This document shows positions 7,832 through 16,725 of a stretch of 64,000 nt of DNA, piece by piece (position 1 is the first letter of the stretch; the number at the start of each line of letters is the position of its first letter). The notes beneath the pieces were generated by a model that saw only the letters and a list, made by a program, of their open reading frames with translations, was not told the DNA's origin and ran no database searches. The DNA comes from JAWLCA01 sp041687395 (GTDB lineage: Bacteria; Pseudomonadota; Alphaproteobacteria; Rhodobacterales; Rhodobacteraceae). Location of the stretch: the NCBI GenBank assembly GCA_041687395.1, contig JAWLCA010000003.1, forward strand, positions 157,898 to 221,897, written 5' to 3'. Position numbers and translations under genes: made by a program.

Positions 7832-8410
7832 ATGCGACATATGTTTAAAACCCTTGCTGTGTCTCTGGTGCTGGCATTTCCCGCCGTGGCCGAACCGGTC
7901 ATAGGGGATGACGGCCTCCACAAGGCCGACTGGATGCGCGAGACCTTCAAGGATTTGCGCGAGGATCTGGAAGAGGCGAATGCCGAAGGCAAACGGATGT
8001 TCGTCATCTTCGAGCAGCGCGGCTGCATCTACTGCGCCAAGATGCACGAGGAGGTGTTCTCCCGCGACGAGATCGCCGATTACATCCGCGAGAACTTTTT
8101 CGTCGTGCGCCTGAACCTGCACGGCGACGTCGAGGTCACCGATTTCGATGGGGATGCGCGCAGCGAAAAGGCCATGGCGCGAAAGTGGGGCATGCTGTTC
8201 ACTCCGACGATTCTGTTCATGCCCGAAGAGGTGCCCGTGGGAGTGACCGCCGCTCAGGCTGCAGTGGCAACGATGCCCGGAGCCTTCGGCGCCGCAACCG
8301 TGTACAACATGTTCACCTGGGTGATCGAGAAGCGGTACGAGCTTGATGGCGAAGAGGATTTTCAGCGCTACCACGCCCGCCGCCTGCAAGAGCGCGGGAT
8401 CATAGAGTAG
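7832..8410 (+). CDS. soxW: SoxW, periplasmic thioredoxin
   Basis: A 192-residue exported thioredoxin-like protein with a short Sec signal (to about VAEP, residue 24) and the active-site motif RGCIYCAKMH. The TPTILFMP segment holds the cis-proline. It accepts electrons from SoxV. A strong GGAGGAG ribosome-binding site precedes the ATG at 7832. A 103-bp gap with a palindromic element separates it from soxX, a known point of separate SoxR control in related sox loci. Confidence 0.92.
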   Translation: MRHMFKTLAVSLVLAFPAVAEPVIGDDGLHKADWMRETFKDLREDLEEANAEGKRMFVIFEQRGCIYCAKMHEEVFSRDEIADYIRENFFVVRLNLHGDVEVTDFDGDARSEKAMARKWGMLFTPTILFMPEEVPVGVTAAQAAVATMPGAFGAATVYNMFTWVIEKRYELDGEEDFQRYHARRLQERGIIE

Positions 8411-8433
8411 TGTCGGTTGCGCGGGCGTGCAAT

Positions 8434-8451
8434 TCAAATCCTTGAATTTGA
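8434..8451. promoter_or_regulatory. Candidate SoxR operator in the soxW-soxX gap
   Basis: TCAAAT (8434-8439) and ATTTGA (8446-8451) form an inverted repeat with a 6-base centre. It contains the word TGAATTTGA (8443-8451) that also occurs in the soxS-soxV gap. It lies 63 bp upstream of the soxX start, where a second sox promoter is expected. Confidence 0.5.
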
Positions 8452-8513
8452 TGTTGCGACGCCAGCGGCTGTGCGCTACGGTACACAAACCTAGATGCGT
8501 TGGGGGAGGACGT

Positions 8514-8987
8514 ATGACTCGGATTTCCAGAATTGCCGCGCTAGTGGCGCTCATGCCGTTTGCAGCGTTTGCCGAAGAGGTTGCGCCAGAAAACGTGGTT
8601 TTCGAAGATGGTGCCATCGCGGAGTCGTTGACCGGCGTTCCCGGCGACCCAGAGGCGGGCAAGGAGGTCATGTCCACGCGTGCCCTTGGTAACTGCGTTT
8701 CCTGCCATGTTGTCAGTGCCATGCCGGATGTGGCCTTCCAGGGCGACGTCGCGCCGCCGCTTGATGGCGTCGGAGAGCGCTGGAGCGAGGCGGAGTTGCG
8801 TGGCATCGTCGCGAACGCGAAAATGATGTATGAAGGGACGGTGATGCCGGCCTTCTACAAGACGACCGGCTATATCCGTCCGGGTGAGGCTTTCACGACC
8901 CGCCCGGCCGAGGAGCCGCTGCCGCCGCTGCTGACGGCGCAACAGATCGAGGACGTCGTCGCCTACCTGACGACGCTCACCTACTAA
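8514..8987 (+). CDS. soxX: SoxX, c-type cytochrome subunit of SoxAX
   Basis: A 157-residue monohaem cytochrome c with a Sec signal ending near AAFAEE and one haem site, GNCVSCHVV. The start is the ATG at 8514 with GGGGGAGG upstream; the open frame begins earlier but that extension overlaps the palindromic control element. SoxX pairs with SoxA and accepts the electrons released when thiosulfate is joined to the SoxY cysteine. soxY follows after 27 bp. Confidence 0.94.
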   Translation: MTRISRIAALVALMPFAAFAEEVAPENVVFEDGAIAESLTGVPGDPEAGKEVMSTRALGNCVSCHVVSAMPDVAFQGDVAPPLDGVGERWSEAELRGIVANAKMMYEGTVMPAFYKTTGYIRPGEAFTTRPAEEPLPPLLTAQQIEDVVAYLTTLTY

Positions 8988-9014
8988 CCTAGTCCGAGGA
9001 TTTGGAGGACAGAC

Positions 9015-9443
9015 ATGAAGATCACGAGAAGAAGTGCCATGATGCTTGGCGCGGGCTTCGCGGCTGCCAGCCTGCTGCCGGCGCTGCCGCTGTACGCGTC
9101 GGTTGAAGAGGTCGAGGCCAGGATCGCTGAATTCACCGGCGGCGAAACGCCGGGCGAGGGCGGCATCACGTTGACCACGCCTGAGATCGCCGAGAACGGG
9201 AACACCGTTCCGGTGTCGGTCTCGGCGCCTGGCGCGGTTTCGATCATGCTGCTTGCCACGGGTAACCCCAACCCCGACGTCGGCACGTTCAACTTCGGCC
9301 CGCTGGCCGCCAGCCAGAGCGCGACGACCCGGATTCGTCTGGCGTCGACGCAGGACGTTGTCGCGATCGCCAAGATGAGCGATGGCAGCTTCGTTCAGGC
9401 CCGGAACGAAGTGAAGGTTACCATCGGCGGCTGCGGCGGCTGA
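9015..9443 (+). CDS. soxY: SoxY, sulfur-substrate carrier protein
   Basis: A 142-residue protein with a twin-arginine leader (TRRSAMMLG) and the carrier arm GGCGG at the extreme C terminus. The cysteine (Cys140) covalently carries the sulfur intermediates through the periplasmic cycle. SoxY has no metal and is exported folded with SoxZ, whose gene follows 25 bp downstream. GGAGG precedes the ATG. Confidence 0.96.
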   Translation: MKITRRSAMMLGAGFAAASLLPALPLYASVEEVEARIAEFTGGETPGEGGITLTTPEIAENGNTVPVSVSAPGAVSIMLLATGNPNPDVGTFNFGPLAASQSATTRIRLASTQDVVAIAKMSDGSFVQARNEVKVTIGGCGG

Positions 9444-9468
9444 GGCGGATCAGGAAAGGACAAAGCAG

Positions 9469-9798
9469 ATGGCTAATGATGTGAAACCCCGGGTTCGTGT
9501 CCCGAAGACTGCGTCTGCCGGCGAGGCGATCGTTCTGAAGACGCTGATCAGCCACGAGATGGAAAGCGGCCTGCGCCGTGACAGCGACGGCAATATCATC
9601 CCGCGCAAGATCATCAATCACTTCACCTGTACCTTCAACGGTGAGGTCGTGATCGATGTGGCGCTGGAGCCCGCGATCTCGACGAATCCGTACTTCGAAT
9701 TCGAGGCGGTGGTGCCCGAGTCGGGTACCTTCAACTTCACGTGGACCGATGACGACGGCTCGGTGTACGAGGCGTCCGAAGAGATCACCGTCGGCTGA
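9469..9798 (+). CDS. soxZ: SoxZ, partner of SoxY
   Basis: A 109-residue immunoglobulin-like beta-sandwich protein without its own signal peptide, consistent with co-export with the Tat substrate SoxY. The family pattern KTLISHEMESG and the C-terminal WTDDDGSVYEASEEI stretch are present. It forms the SoxYZ carrier complex. AGGAAAGGA lies upstream of the ATG. Confidence 0.96.
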   Translation: MANDVKPRVRVPKTASAGEAIVLKTLISHEMESGLRRDSDGNIIPRKIINHFTCTFNGEVVIDVALEPAISTNPYFEFEAVVPESGTFNFTWTDDDGSVYEASEEITVG

Positions 9799-9837
9799 CA
9801 GCCACTGATCGAAACAGGTGGTTAGGGAGGATACTTG

Positions 9838-10695
9838 ATGCAGCCGACGAAAATGCTCACGGCAGCCGCCGCACTCATGGTCGTCTTCAACGGTTCGGCG
9901 ATAGCCGAACCGGTGGATGATACGCTCGTGGTGAATGACGAGATCGAAATCACACTGCGGGCTCCCGCGCCCGAGCACCTGGGAGGGGCGCTTGGACCGG
10001 AGGTTCTGTCGGGGTGGCTTTACCGCGAGGCTGAGACGCGCTCGGTGCAGCGGGATGATTTCGAGAATCCCGGCATGCTGGCCGTCGAGACGGCACAGGG
10101 TGTGTGGGAAACCGCCGAGGGTACCGAGGACAAGTCCTGCGCCTCGTGCCATGAGGGTCCGGAAAGCATGCGGGGCGTCCGTCCCAGCATGCCGAAGATC
10201 AACCCCGAGAACGGCGAGCTCTGGGCGATGGAGCAGTACATAAACGACTGCCGTGAAAACCGGATGGGCGCCGAGCCTTGGGGCTGGGACAGCCAGACGA
10301 TGCGCGGCATGACTGCATTGATCGCCTCTGTCTCGCGTGGGATGCCGGTGGACGTGCAGATTGACGGGCCTGCCCAATCCTATTGGGAGCAGGGCAAGGA
10401 GATCTACTACACCCGCTACGGGCAGCTTGAACTGTCCTGCGCGAATTGCCACGAGGACAACAACGGTCGCTACATCCGCGCCGACCACCTGAGCCAGGGG
10501 CAGACCAACGGCTTCCCGGTCTACCGCTTCAACACGACCGGTCTGGTGTCGCTGCACAACCGCTTCCGCGGTTGCATCCGCGATACCCGGGCCGAGCCCT
10601 TTGCGGTCGGCTCGCCGGAATTCGTGGCGCTTGAGCTTTACGTCGCCTCGCGCGGCATGGGACTTTCGATCGAAGGGCCTGCGGTCCGCCAGTAG
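9838..10695 (+). CDS. soxA: SoxA, L-cysteine S-thiosulfotransferase, dihaem type
   Basis: A 285-residue periplasmic cytochrome c that with SoxX oxidatively couples thiosulfate to the SoxY cysteine. It has a Sec signal ending near AIAEP and two haem sites, CASCH (101-105) and CANCH (201-205), so it is the dihaem form. The active-site cysteine that also ligates haem is Cys246 in FRGCIRDTRAEPF. The ATG at 9838 has GGGAGG eight bases upstream; the TTG just before it is less likely. A 133-bp gap with a hairpin separates it from soxB. Confidence 0.95.
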   Translation: MQPTKMLTAAAALMVVFNGSAIAEPVDDTLVVNDEIEITLRAPAPEHLGGALGPEVLSGWLYREAETRSVQRDDFENPGMLAVETAQGVWETAEGTEDKSCASCHEGPESMRGVRPSMPKINPENGELWAMEQYINDCRENRMGAEPWGWDSQTMRGMTALIASVSRGMPVDVQIDGPAQSYWEQGKEIYYTRYGQLELSCANCHEDNNGRYIRADHLSQGQTNGFPVYRFNTTGLVSLHNRFRGCIRDTRAEPFAVGSPEFVALELYVASRGMGLSIEGPAVRQ

Positions 10696-10710
10696 ACCGA
10701 AGGAAACGTA

Positions 10711-10738
10711 TTACGCGCCGGCCCGGGTCGGCGCGTAA
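10711..10738 (+). other. Hairpin between soxA and soxB
   Basis: TTACGCGCCG (10711-10720) pairs perfectly with CGGCGCGTAA (10729-10738). There is no T-run after it. It is the largest gap inside the rightward sox operon after soxW-soxX and could be a processing site, a stability element or a partial terminator. Confidence 0.45.
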
Positions 10739-10828
10739 CCTTGCAGGATCAAACAGTCGACGGGCCGATGGCGCGGTGCAGTGTTCTGCACGCGGCTGTT
10801 CCTGTCGTATCGAACGGAGACATGGATA

Positions 10829-12526
10829 ATGATTTCGCGGCGAGATTTCCTGCAGGCGAGCATGGCCGCCTCGGCCCTGTACGGGGCGTCGGGTTTCGGC
10901 CAATGGTCGCGCCTCGCAGCGCAGCAGGTACTGACTCAGGATGACCTGCTTCAGTTCGACAGCTTCGGCAACGTGACGCTGATCCACCTGACCGACATTC
11001 ATGCCCAGTTGAAGCCGATCTGGTTCCGCGAACCGGAGGTGAACATCGGCGTTGGCCCGAACCGCGGTGAGGTGCCGCACGTCACGGGCGCGGATTTCCG
11101 TCGCCTCTACGGGATCGAGGACGGAAGCCCGAGCCATTATGCGCTGACCTACGACGACTTCACCGCCTTGGCGCGCACCTATGGCAAGATGGGCGGCATC
11201 GACCGCGTCGCGACAGTGGTGAATGCCATCCGCTCGGAACGGCCGGATGCGCTGTTCCTCGATGGCGGCGACACCTGGCACGGATCCTATACCTGCTATC
11301 ACACCGCCGGTCAGGACGTCGTCAACGTCATGAACCTGCTGAAGCCGGATGCGATGACGTTCCACTGGGAATTCACACTCGGCTCCGAGCGGGTGCGCGA
11401 GCTGGTCGCCGGTCTGCCCTTCCCTGCGCTGGGGGCGAATATCTATGACAACGAGTGGAACGAGCCCTCCGAGGATTTCGCACCCTACCAGTTCTTCGAA
11501 AAAGGCGGCGTCAAGGTGGCCGTGATCGGTCAGGCCTTCCCCTACATGCCGATTGCCAACCCAGGCTGGATGTTCCCCGAATACAGCTTCGGGATCCGCG
11601 AAGAGCGGATGCAGGAGATGGTGAACGAGGTGCGCGCCCAGGGCGCCGAGCTTGTCGTTTGCCTCAGCCACAACGGCTTCGATGTGGACAAGCAGATGGC
11701 CGGCCGTGTTCAGGGGCTGGATGTGATCCTGTCCGGGCACACGCACGATGCCCTGCCCGAACCCGTTCTGGTGGGCGAGACGATCATCATCGCCTCAGGG
11801 TCCAACGGAAAGTTTGTTAGCCGCGTCGATCTGGACGTGCGCGACGGTCGCATGATGGGCTTCCGGCACAAGTTGATTCCGATCTTCTCGGACGTGATCG
11901 AACCGGATGCCGAGGTTGCCGCTGCAATCGAGGCAGAACGCGCTCCTTTCAAGGGCGAGCTGGAGGAGGTGATCGGCAAGTCGGAAAGCCTGCTCTATCG
12001 GCGGGGCAACTTCAACGGCACCTGGGATGACCTGATCTGCAACGCCCTGCTGGAAGAGCGGGACGCCGAGATCGCGATGTCGCCGGGCGTGCGCTGGGGG
12101 CCGTCGATCCTGCCAGGTCAGGATATCACGCGCGAGGATATCTGGAACGTCACCTCGATGACCTATGGCCGCGCCTACCGGACCGAGATGACCGGCGAGT
12201 TCCTGAAGGTCGTTCTGGAAGACGTGGGCGACAACCTCTTCAACCCCGACCCCTACTACCAGCAGGGCGGCGACATGGTGCGCATGGGTGGCCTGGGCTA
12301 TCGCATCGACATCACCAAGCCGCAGGGCGAGCGGATCAGCGACATGACCTTCCTGGCGACCGGCGAGGCGATCGATCCGGCGCGCAACTACGTCGTAGCG
12401 GGCTGGGCCAGCGTCAATGAGGAGACCGAGGGTCCACAGATCTGGGATGTGGTCGAAGCCCACATCCGGAAGCACGGCTCGATCACGATCGAGCCGAACA
12501 CAAGTGTGCAGGTCGTGGGCGCCTGA
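10829..12526 (+). CDS. soxB: SoxB, thiosulfohydrolase
   Basis: A 565-residue periplasmic enzyme of the 5'-nucleotidase family that hydrolyses sulfate from SoxY-bound thiosulfonate with a dinuclear manganese centre. A twin-arginine leader (ISRRDFLQ, residues 2-9) starts the protein. Metal-site motifs are LIHLTDIHAQ, LDGGDTWHGS, TFHWEFTLG, LSHNGFD and SGHTHD. The EVNIGVGPNRGE segment is typical of SoxB rather than nucleotidases. The start is the ATG at 10829 with CGGAG upstream, since the frame before it lacks a signal. Length is normal for SoxB. Confidence 0.96.
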   Translation: MISRRDFLQASMAASALYGASGFGQWSRLAAQQVLTQDDLLQFDSFGNVTLIHLTDIHAQLKPIWFREPEVNIGVGPNRGEVPHVTGADFRRLYGIEDGSPSHYALTYDDFTALARTYGKMGGIDRVATVVNAIRSERPDALFLDGGDTWHGSYTCYHTAGQDVVNVMNLLKPDAMTFHWEFTLGSERVRELVAGLPFPALGANIYDNEWNEPSEDFAPYQFFEKGGVKVAVIGQAFPYMPIANPGWMFPEYSFGIREERMQEMVNEVRAQGAELVVCLSHNGFDVDKQMAGRVQGLDVILSGHTHDALPEPVLVGETIIIASGSNGKFVSRVDLDVRDGRMMGFRHKLIPIFSDVIEPDAEVAAAIEAERAPFKGELEEVIGKSESLLYRRGNFNGTWDDLICNALLEERDAEIAMSPGVRWGPSILPGQDITREDIWNVTSMTYGRAYRTEMTGEFLKVVLEDVGDNLFNPDPYYQQGGDMVRMGGLGYRIDITKPQGERISDMTFLATGEAIDPARNYVVAGWASVNEETEGPQIWDVVEAHIRKHGSITIEPNTSVQVVGA

Positions 12527-12553
12527 GCGCCGCGAGACAAGGAGAGCAAAGCG

Positions 12554-13822
12554 ATGACAGACACCCCTTCGCTTCCCAAGCCCTCACGGCGGGCGTTCCT
12601 GAAAGGATCAGCGGTCGCCGCCGGGGCTTTGGCCGCGGGACGGGCCGCGGCCTCGGGGCCGGACCCGATGATCACCGAGGTTCAACCCTGGGCGCAGTAT
12701 CTGGGCGACGGCGTCGATGCCGTGCCCTACGGGATGCCGATCCGGTTCGAGAGCCACGTGGTACGCCGCAACGTCGACTGGCTGACCGCCGACGTGATCT
12801 CGTCGATCAACTTCACGCCGATCCACGCGCTTGAAGGCACGATCACGCCGCAGGGGTGTGCGTTTGAGCGTCACCACTCGGGCGCGATCGAGCTGAGCAA
12901 GCAGGACTACCGTCTGATGATCAACGGGCTGGTGGATCAACCGCTGGTCTTTACCTATGCCGATCTGGAGCGCTTCCCGCGTTCGGTGCACACCTACTTC
13001 TGTGAATGCGCTGCGAACTCGGGCATGGAATGGGGCGGGGCGCAGCTTCAGGGCGCGCAGTTCACCCACGGCATGATCCACAACATGGAATACACGGGCG
13101 TCACCTTGCGCACCCTGCTTGAAGAAGCCGGCGTGAAGCCCGAGGGCAAGTGGATCTACATCGAAGGCGCCGATGCGTCATCGAACGGCCGCTCGATCCC
13201 CCTCGAAAAGGCGTTGGACGACGTGCTGGTCGCCTTCTACGCCAACGGCGAGGCGCTGCGGAAGGAGCATGGCTATCCAGTCCGTCTTGTCGTGCCGGGC
13301 TGGGAGGGCAACCTCTGGGTCAAGTGGCTGCGCCGGATCGAAGTCACCGACGGCCCCACCGAAAGCCGCGAGGAAACTTCGAAATACACCGACCTGATGC
13401 CGGACGGCCGGGCGCGCAAATGGACTTGGGTGATGGATGCGAAATCCATCATCACCTCGCCCTCGCCGCAGGCGCCGTGGCGCCAGGGGCCGGGGCCGAT
13501 GCCGATCACCGGGCTGGCTTGGTCGGGCCATGGCAAGATCACGCGCGTCGACGTGTCGGTCGATGGCGGCAAGAACTGGCAAGAGGCGCGGCTGGCTGGC
13601 GAACCCGGTTCGATGGCGTTGACGCGGTTCTATTTCGATCACGTCTGGGACGGGTCGGAGATGATGCTGCAATCGCGCGCCATCGACGAGACGGGCTATG
13701 TGCAGCCCACGAAGGACCAGCTGCGCGAGATCCGCGGGCTGAACTCCGTCTATCACAACAACGGAATCCAGACCTGGTGGGTCAAGGCGAATGGGGAGGC
13801 CGAGAATGTCGAAGTGTCGTAA
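12554..13822 (+). CDS. soxC: SoxC, molybdopterin subunit of sulfane dehydrogenase SoxCD
   Basis: A 422-residue Tat-exported protein (leader SRRAFLKGSAVAAG) of the sulfite-oxidase family. The molybdenum-ligating cysteine is expected at Cys152 in FCECAANSG. A Mo-co dimerisation domain fills the C-terminal third. With SoxD it oxidises the sulfane sulfur remaining on SoxY, so the organism should oxidise thiosulfate fully without storing sulfur globules, as in other soxCD carriers. The soxD start overlaps its 3' end by 17 bp. Confidence 0.95.
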   Translation: MTDTPSLPKPSRRAFLKGSAVAAGALAAGRAAASGPDPMITEVQPWAQYLGDGVDAVPYGMPIRFESHVVRRNVDWLTADVISSINFTPIHALEGTITPQGCAFERHHSGAIELSKQDYRLMINGLVDQPLVFTYADLERFPRSVHTYFCECAANSGMEWGGAQLQGAQFTHGMIHNMEYTGVTLRTLLEEAGVKPEGKWIYIEGADASSNGRSIPLEKALDDVLVAFYANGEALRKEHGYPVRLVVPGWEGNLWVKWLRRIEVTDGPTESREETSKYTDLMPDGRARKWTWVMDAKSIITSPSPQAPWRQGPGPMPITGLAWSGHGKITRVDVSVDGGKNWQEARLAGEPGSMALTRFYFDHVWDGSEMMLQSRAIDETGYVQPTKDQLREIRGLNSVYHNNGIQTWWVKANGEAENVEVS

Positions 13823-14900
13823 ACTACTGCTGGCAACCGCAGTCGCCAGCGTGGCGGCGACCCCTGCGCTGGCGGAACGCCTCGGCATCGGTCGGGCCGC
13901 GCTGCCCGAAGAGCTTGACGCCTGGAACGTCAACATCATGCCGAATGGCGACGGTCTGCCCGAAGGCTCAATGAGCGTCGAGGACGGCGAGTCGGCCTTT
14001 GTCGACAATTGCGCCATGTGCCACGGTGACTTTGCCGAGGGGCTGGACAACTGGCCGCCGCTCGCCGGCGGACGCGGCACCCTGACGGCGGATCGACCGC
14101 TGAAGACCGTTGGCTCCTACTGGCCGTATCTTTCCACGGTGTGGGATTACGTCCATCGCTCCATGCCCTTCGGCAACGCGCAAAGCCTGACCCCGGACGA
14201 GGTTTATGGCATCACTGCCTACATCCTCTATTCCGAGGGGCTGGTGGATTACGACTTCGTTCTTTCGAAGGAGAACTTCACCGAGGTGCGCCTGCCGAAC
14301 GAAGACGGCTTCTACGTCGACGACCGGATCGAGGCCGAGTTTCCGCTGTTCACCGGCGAGCCCTGCATGACCGAGTGCAAGGCCGAGGTGGAGGTGACCC
14401 TGCGCGCTGCGGACCTCAACGTCACGCCAACCGATGAAGAGGGCCACCCGGTCGGCACCATCCCTGACTTCACCGTCGCCGCCGCAGGTGCAGTGGCCAC
14501 CGACGCAGTGGAGGAAGCCAGCGCCGAAGACGCGGCCGAGGGCGAAGAAGACGTGGCCGAGGCCGCCGAGGCCCACGATCCGGAGCTGGTCGCCGCGGGC
14601 GAACGGGCATTCCGCCAGTGCTCTGCCTGCCATCAGGTGGGCGAGGGGGCGCAGAACCGTGTCGGCCCGCAGTTGAACGGCATCATCGGCCAGCCGGCCG
14701 GTCAGGTCGACGGCTTCCGCTATTCCCCGGCCCTAATGACCAAGGCCGAGGAGGGGCTGGTCTGGACCGAAGAGAACCTCGCGGAACTGCTTGAAAAGCC
14801 GCGCGACTTCATCCCCGGCACGCGGATGTCCTTTGCAGGCTTCCGGGACCCCGACGATGTGGCCGCCGTGACGGCCTATCTGAAAACCTTCTCGGAGTGA
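13806..14900 (+). CDS. soxD: SoxD, dihaem cytochrome c subunit of sulfane dehydrogenase
   Basis: A 364-residue protein with a Sec signal ending in TPALAE and two haem sites, CAMCH (69-73) and CSACH (272-276). The two cytochrome domains are joined by an acidic, alanine-rich linker at about residues 225-260. The ATG at 13806 is preferred because GGGGAGG lies six bases upstream inside the end of soxC; an ATG 15 bp earlier is possible. SoxD takes electrons from SoxC and passes them on to soluble cytochromes. Confidence 0.94.
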   Translation: MSKCRKLLLATAVASVAATPALAERLGIGRAALPEELDAWNVNIMPNGDGLPEGSMSVEDGESAFVDNCAMCHGDFAEGLDNWPPLAGGRGTLTADRPLKTVGSYWPYLSTVWDYVHRSMPFGNAQSLTPDEVYGITAYILYSEGLVDYDFVLSKENFTEVRLPNEDGFYVDDRIEAEFPLFTGEPCMTECKAEVEVTLRAADLNVTPTDEEGHPVGTIPDFTVAAAGAVATDAVEEASAEDAAEGEEDVAEAAEAHDPELVAAGERAFRQCSACHQVGEGAQNRVGPQLNGIIGQPAGQVDGFRYSPALMTKAEEGLVWTEENLAELLEKPRDFIPGTRMSFAGFRDPDDVAAVTAYLKTFSE

Positions 14901-14909
14901 GAAGCCGGC

Positions 14910-14940
14910 AAGGGGGGCCACGCGGCCCCCCTTGTCATTT
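14910..14940 (+). terminator. Terminator after soxD
   Basis: AAGGGGGGCC (14910-14919) and GGCCCCCCTT (14924-14933) form a perfect 10-bp stem with a 4-base loop, 10 bp after the soxD stop; GTCATTT follows. It probably ends most soxV-to-soxD transcripts. Confidence 0.65.
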
Positions 14941-15010
14941 GAGCCAGATCATGGCGCGCCGGCCGATACTGCCCGACGCTTCCATCATCATAGGAAGAGG
15001 AGAGATCGAG

Positions 15011-15445
15011 ATGAGAAACCTGCTTGCAGCGGCTCTGGCCCTGGGCGTCGCCGCCCCCTTGGCGGCGCAGGACGGACCGATCGTCTATCCGTTCGACGGC
15101 AGCTTCGACGACGCGGCCTTTGCGGTGGACAGCGCCATCGTCGGCCGCGGGCTGGTGGTGGACTACGTCAGCCACGTGGGCGACATGCTCAACCGCACCG
15201 GCGCCGACGTCGGCAGCGACGTGACGCTTTTCGACGCCGCGAACGTCTACCTGTTCTGCTCTGCCGTGACCTCGCGCGAGGTGATGGAAGAGGATCCGAT
15301 GAACATCCAGCACTGCCCCTATGGCATCTTCGTGGCCGAGCGCGAGGGCGAGGTGATGGTTGGCTATCGTCCCTATCCCGAAGGCGCGATGCAGAAGGTG
15401 CAGGAATTGCTGGACAGCATCGCGCGCGAGGCTGTCGGTCAATAA
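15011..15445 (+). CDS. Exported DUF302-domain protein
   Basis: A 144-residue protein with a Sec signal (residues 1-20, ending PLAAQDG) followed by one DUF302 domain. Two cysteines (in YLFCSAV and IQHCPYG) may form a disulfide or redox site. GAAGAGGAGAG precedes the ATG. DUF302 proteins occur beside sox and other sulfur genes, but their function is not established. It sits between the soxD terminator and its own strong terminator, so it is probably transcribed separately or by read-through. Confidence 0.78.
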   Translation: MRNLLAAALALGVAAPLAAQDGPIVYPFDGSFDDAAFAVDSAIVGRGLVVDYVSHVGDMLNRTGADVGSDVTLFDAANVYLFCSAVTSREVMEEDPMNIQHCPYGIFVAEREGEVMVGYRPYPEGAMQKVQELLDSIAREAVGQ

Positions 15446-15467
15446 CCTCCGCACCCTTAGAACCCGA

Positions 15468-15500
15468 ACGGCGCCGGATCATCCGGCGCCGTTTCTCGTT
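15468..15500 (+). terminator. Terminator after the DUF302 gene, shared with the convergent transporter gene
   Basis: ACGGCGCCGG (15468-15477) pairs with CCGGCGCCGT (15483-15492) around ATCAT, followed by TTTCTCGTTT. The stem can act in both directions between two converging genes. Confidence 0.7.
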
Positions 15501-15512
15501 TCAATCCTTCGG

Positions 15513-16571
15513 TCAGACGGCCACGGCGCGGTGTTGCTGATCCAGCAGGAAATCGGTCGCCACCGCCCCGATCCACATGCACAGCAGCGCGAGCCACGCG
15601 GTTGCGACGAAGATCGACCCGCCGGTAACGCCTGCGCCGATGGCGCAACCGCCCGCCAGCATCGCGCCAAAGCCCATCAGCACCGCCCCGATCATCGACC
15701 GGCGCATCGGCCCCACACCGTCGAACCCTTCGAACTTCAACTGCCGGCGGACGGCTGCCGACAGGAACGCGCCGAGGAAGACCCCCGGCACAAGACCGAT
15801 GTCGAAGATGAGCGCGGGCGCAGGGGTCAGGAAGGCCATCAGCGTGCTCGCCGACGGACCCGAGAAGGTGGCCGAGGTCACCGTGACCGGGTCGAACGCC
15901 ACCTGCGCCAGGCTGTAGGTCAGCACCCAGCCAAGCGCCACGGCAAAGCCCACGCCCGAGGCGAAGACCAGCGTGCCCGCGTCCAGCCGGTTGATCCGCG
16001 ACAGCGCCAACGCGATCGCCGCAGTGACGATGCCGAGCGCCAGCCCGGCCCAATGTGGCAGCCCAAGCGCGACGATCAGATCGACATTGCCCATGCCGGT
16101 GGTCCACAGCCCGGCCAGCCATTGCCGCAACGGCCCCAGCCAACCCTGCAGGCTCATCTGCGCGACGACGGCAAAGATCAACCCCGCGACCACCGACCGC
16201 AGGTTGCCCGTCGCCGCCAGCACCAAGAGCCGCCCCGAACAGCCCCGCGCCAGCACCATGCCCGCGCCGAACATCAACCCGCCGATGACCGCGCCGGACC
16301 ATGAGCCCGTCACCGCCATCATCCGCGCCTCGGCCGGGCGGAATAGACCCGTCAGCACCGCCGCCTGCACCCAGACCACGGCGGTTGAGAAGGCCAGCAA
16401 CCAGACCGCCAGCCGAGGGCCCAGTTGGCCACGGGCGAATTCCACCGTCGCGGCCCGCAGGCAGAATGACGACCGCTGCGCCGCCACCCCGAACACCACG
16501 CCGGTGAACACCCCGAAGATCAGGGCCGTCGGCCCCTCGCCCAGACGTTCAACGATGAATTCCAACTCCAT
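15513..16571 (-). CDS. Second YeeE/YedE-family (TsuA-like) membrane transporter
   Basis: A 352-residue polytopic membrane protein with the family's paired cysteine sites: RSSFCLRA near residue 37, LARGCSGR near 110 and AGGCAIGAG near 312. It is a distant relative of the soxT product at 5.1-6.2 kb. GGAGG five bases before the ATG at 16571 fixes the start. The family imports thiosulfate or relays sulfur. Its place at the far end of the sox island suggests either thiosulfate uptake or export of a sulfur product. Sox loci with two such genes often divide transport and signalling, but which does which is not visible. Confidence 0.8.
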   Translation of the reverse strand: MELEFIVERLGEGPTALIFGVFTGVVFGVAAQRSSFCLRAATVEFARGQLGPRLAVWLLAFSTAVVWVQAAVLTGLFRPAEARMMAVTGSWSGAVIGGLMFGAGMVLARGCSGRLLVLAATGNLRSVVAGLIFAVVAQMSLQGWLGPLRQWLAGLWTTGMGNVDLIVALGLPHWAGLALGIVTAAIALALSRINRLDAGTLVFASGVGFAVALGWVLTYSLAQVAFDPVTVTSATFSGPSASTLMAFLTPAPALIFDIGLVPGVFLGAFLSAAVRRQLKFEGFDGVGPMRRSMIGAVLMGFGAMLAGGCAIGAGVTGGSIFVATAWLALLCMWIGAVATDFLLDQQHRAVAV

Positions 16572-16725
16572 GCCCGCCTCCAATCGGGACGAGGGTTAGC
16601 GCCTCGTGGCCATCCGCGCCATGATCTGCATCAATTTCGCCCTCCGCGCACCCCTTGATCCGGGCCGCGCCATCGCCCAATCTTCGCCTCATGCGCGCAG
16701 ACCCGGCGCGCCGGTCGAGAGGGCG

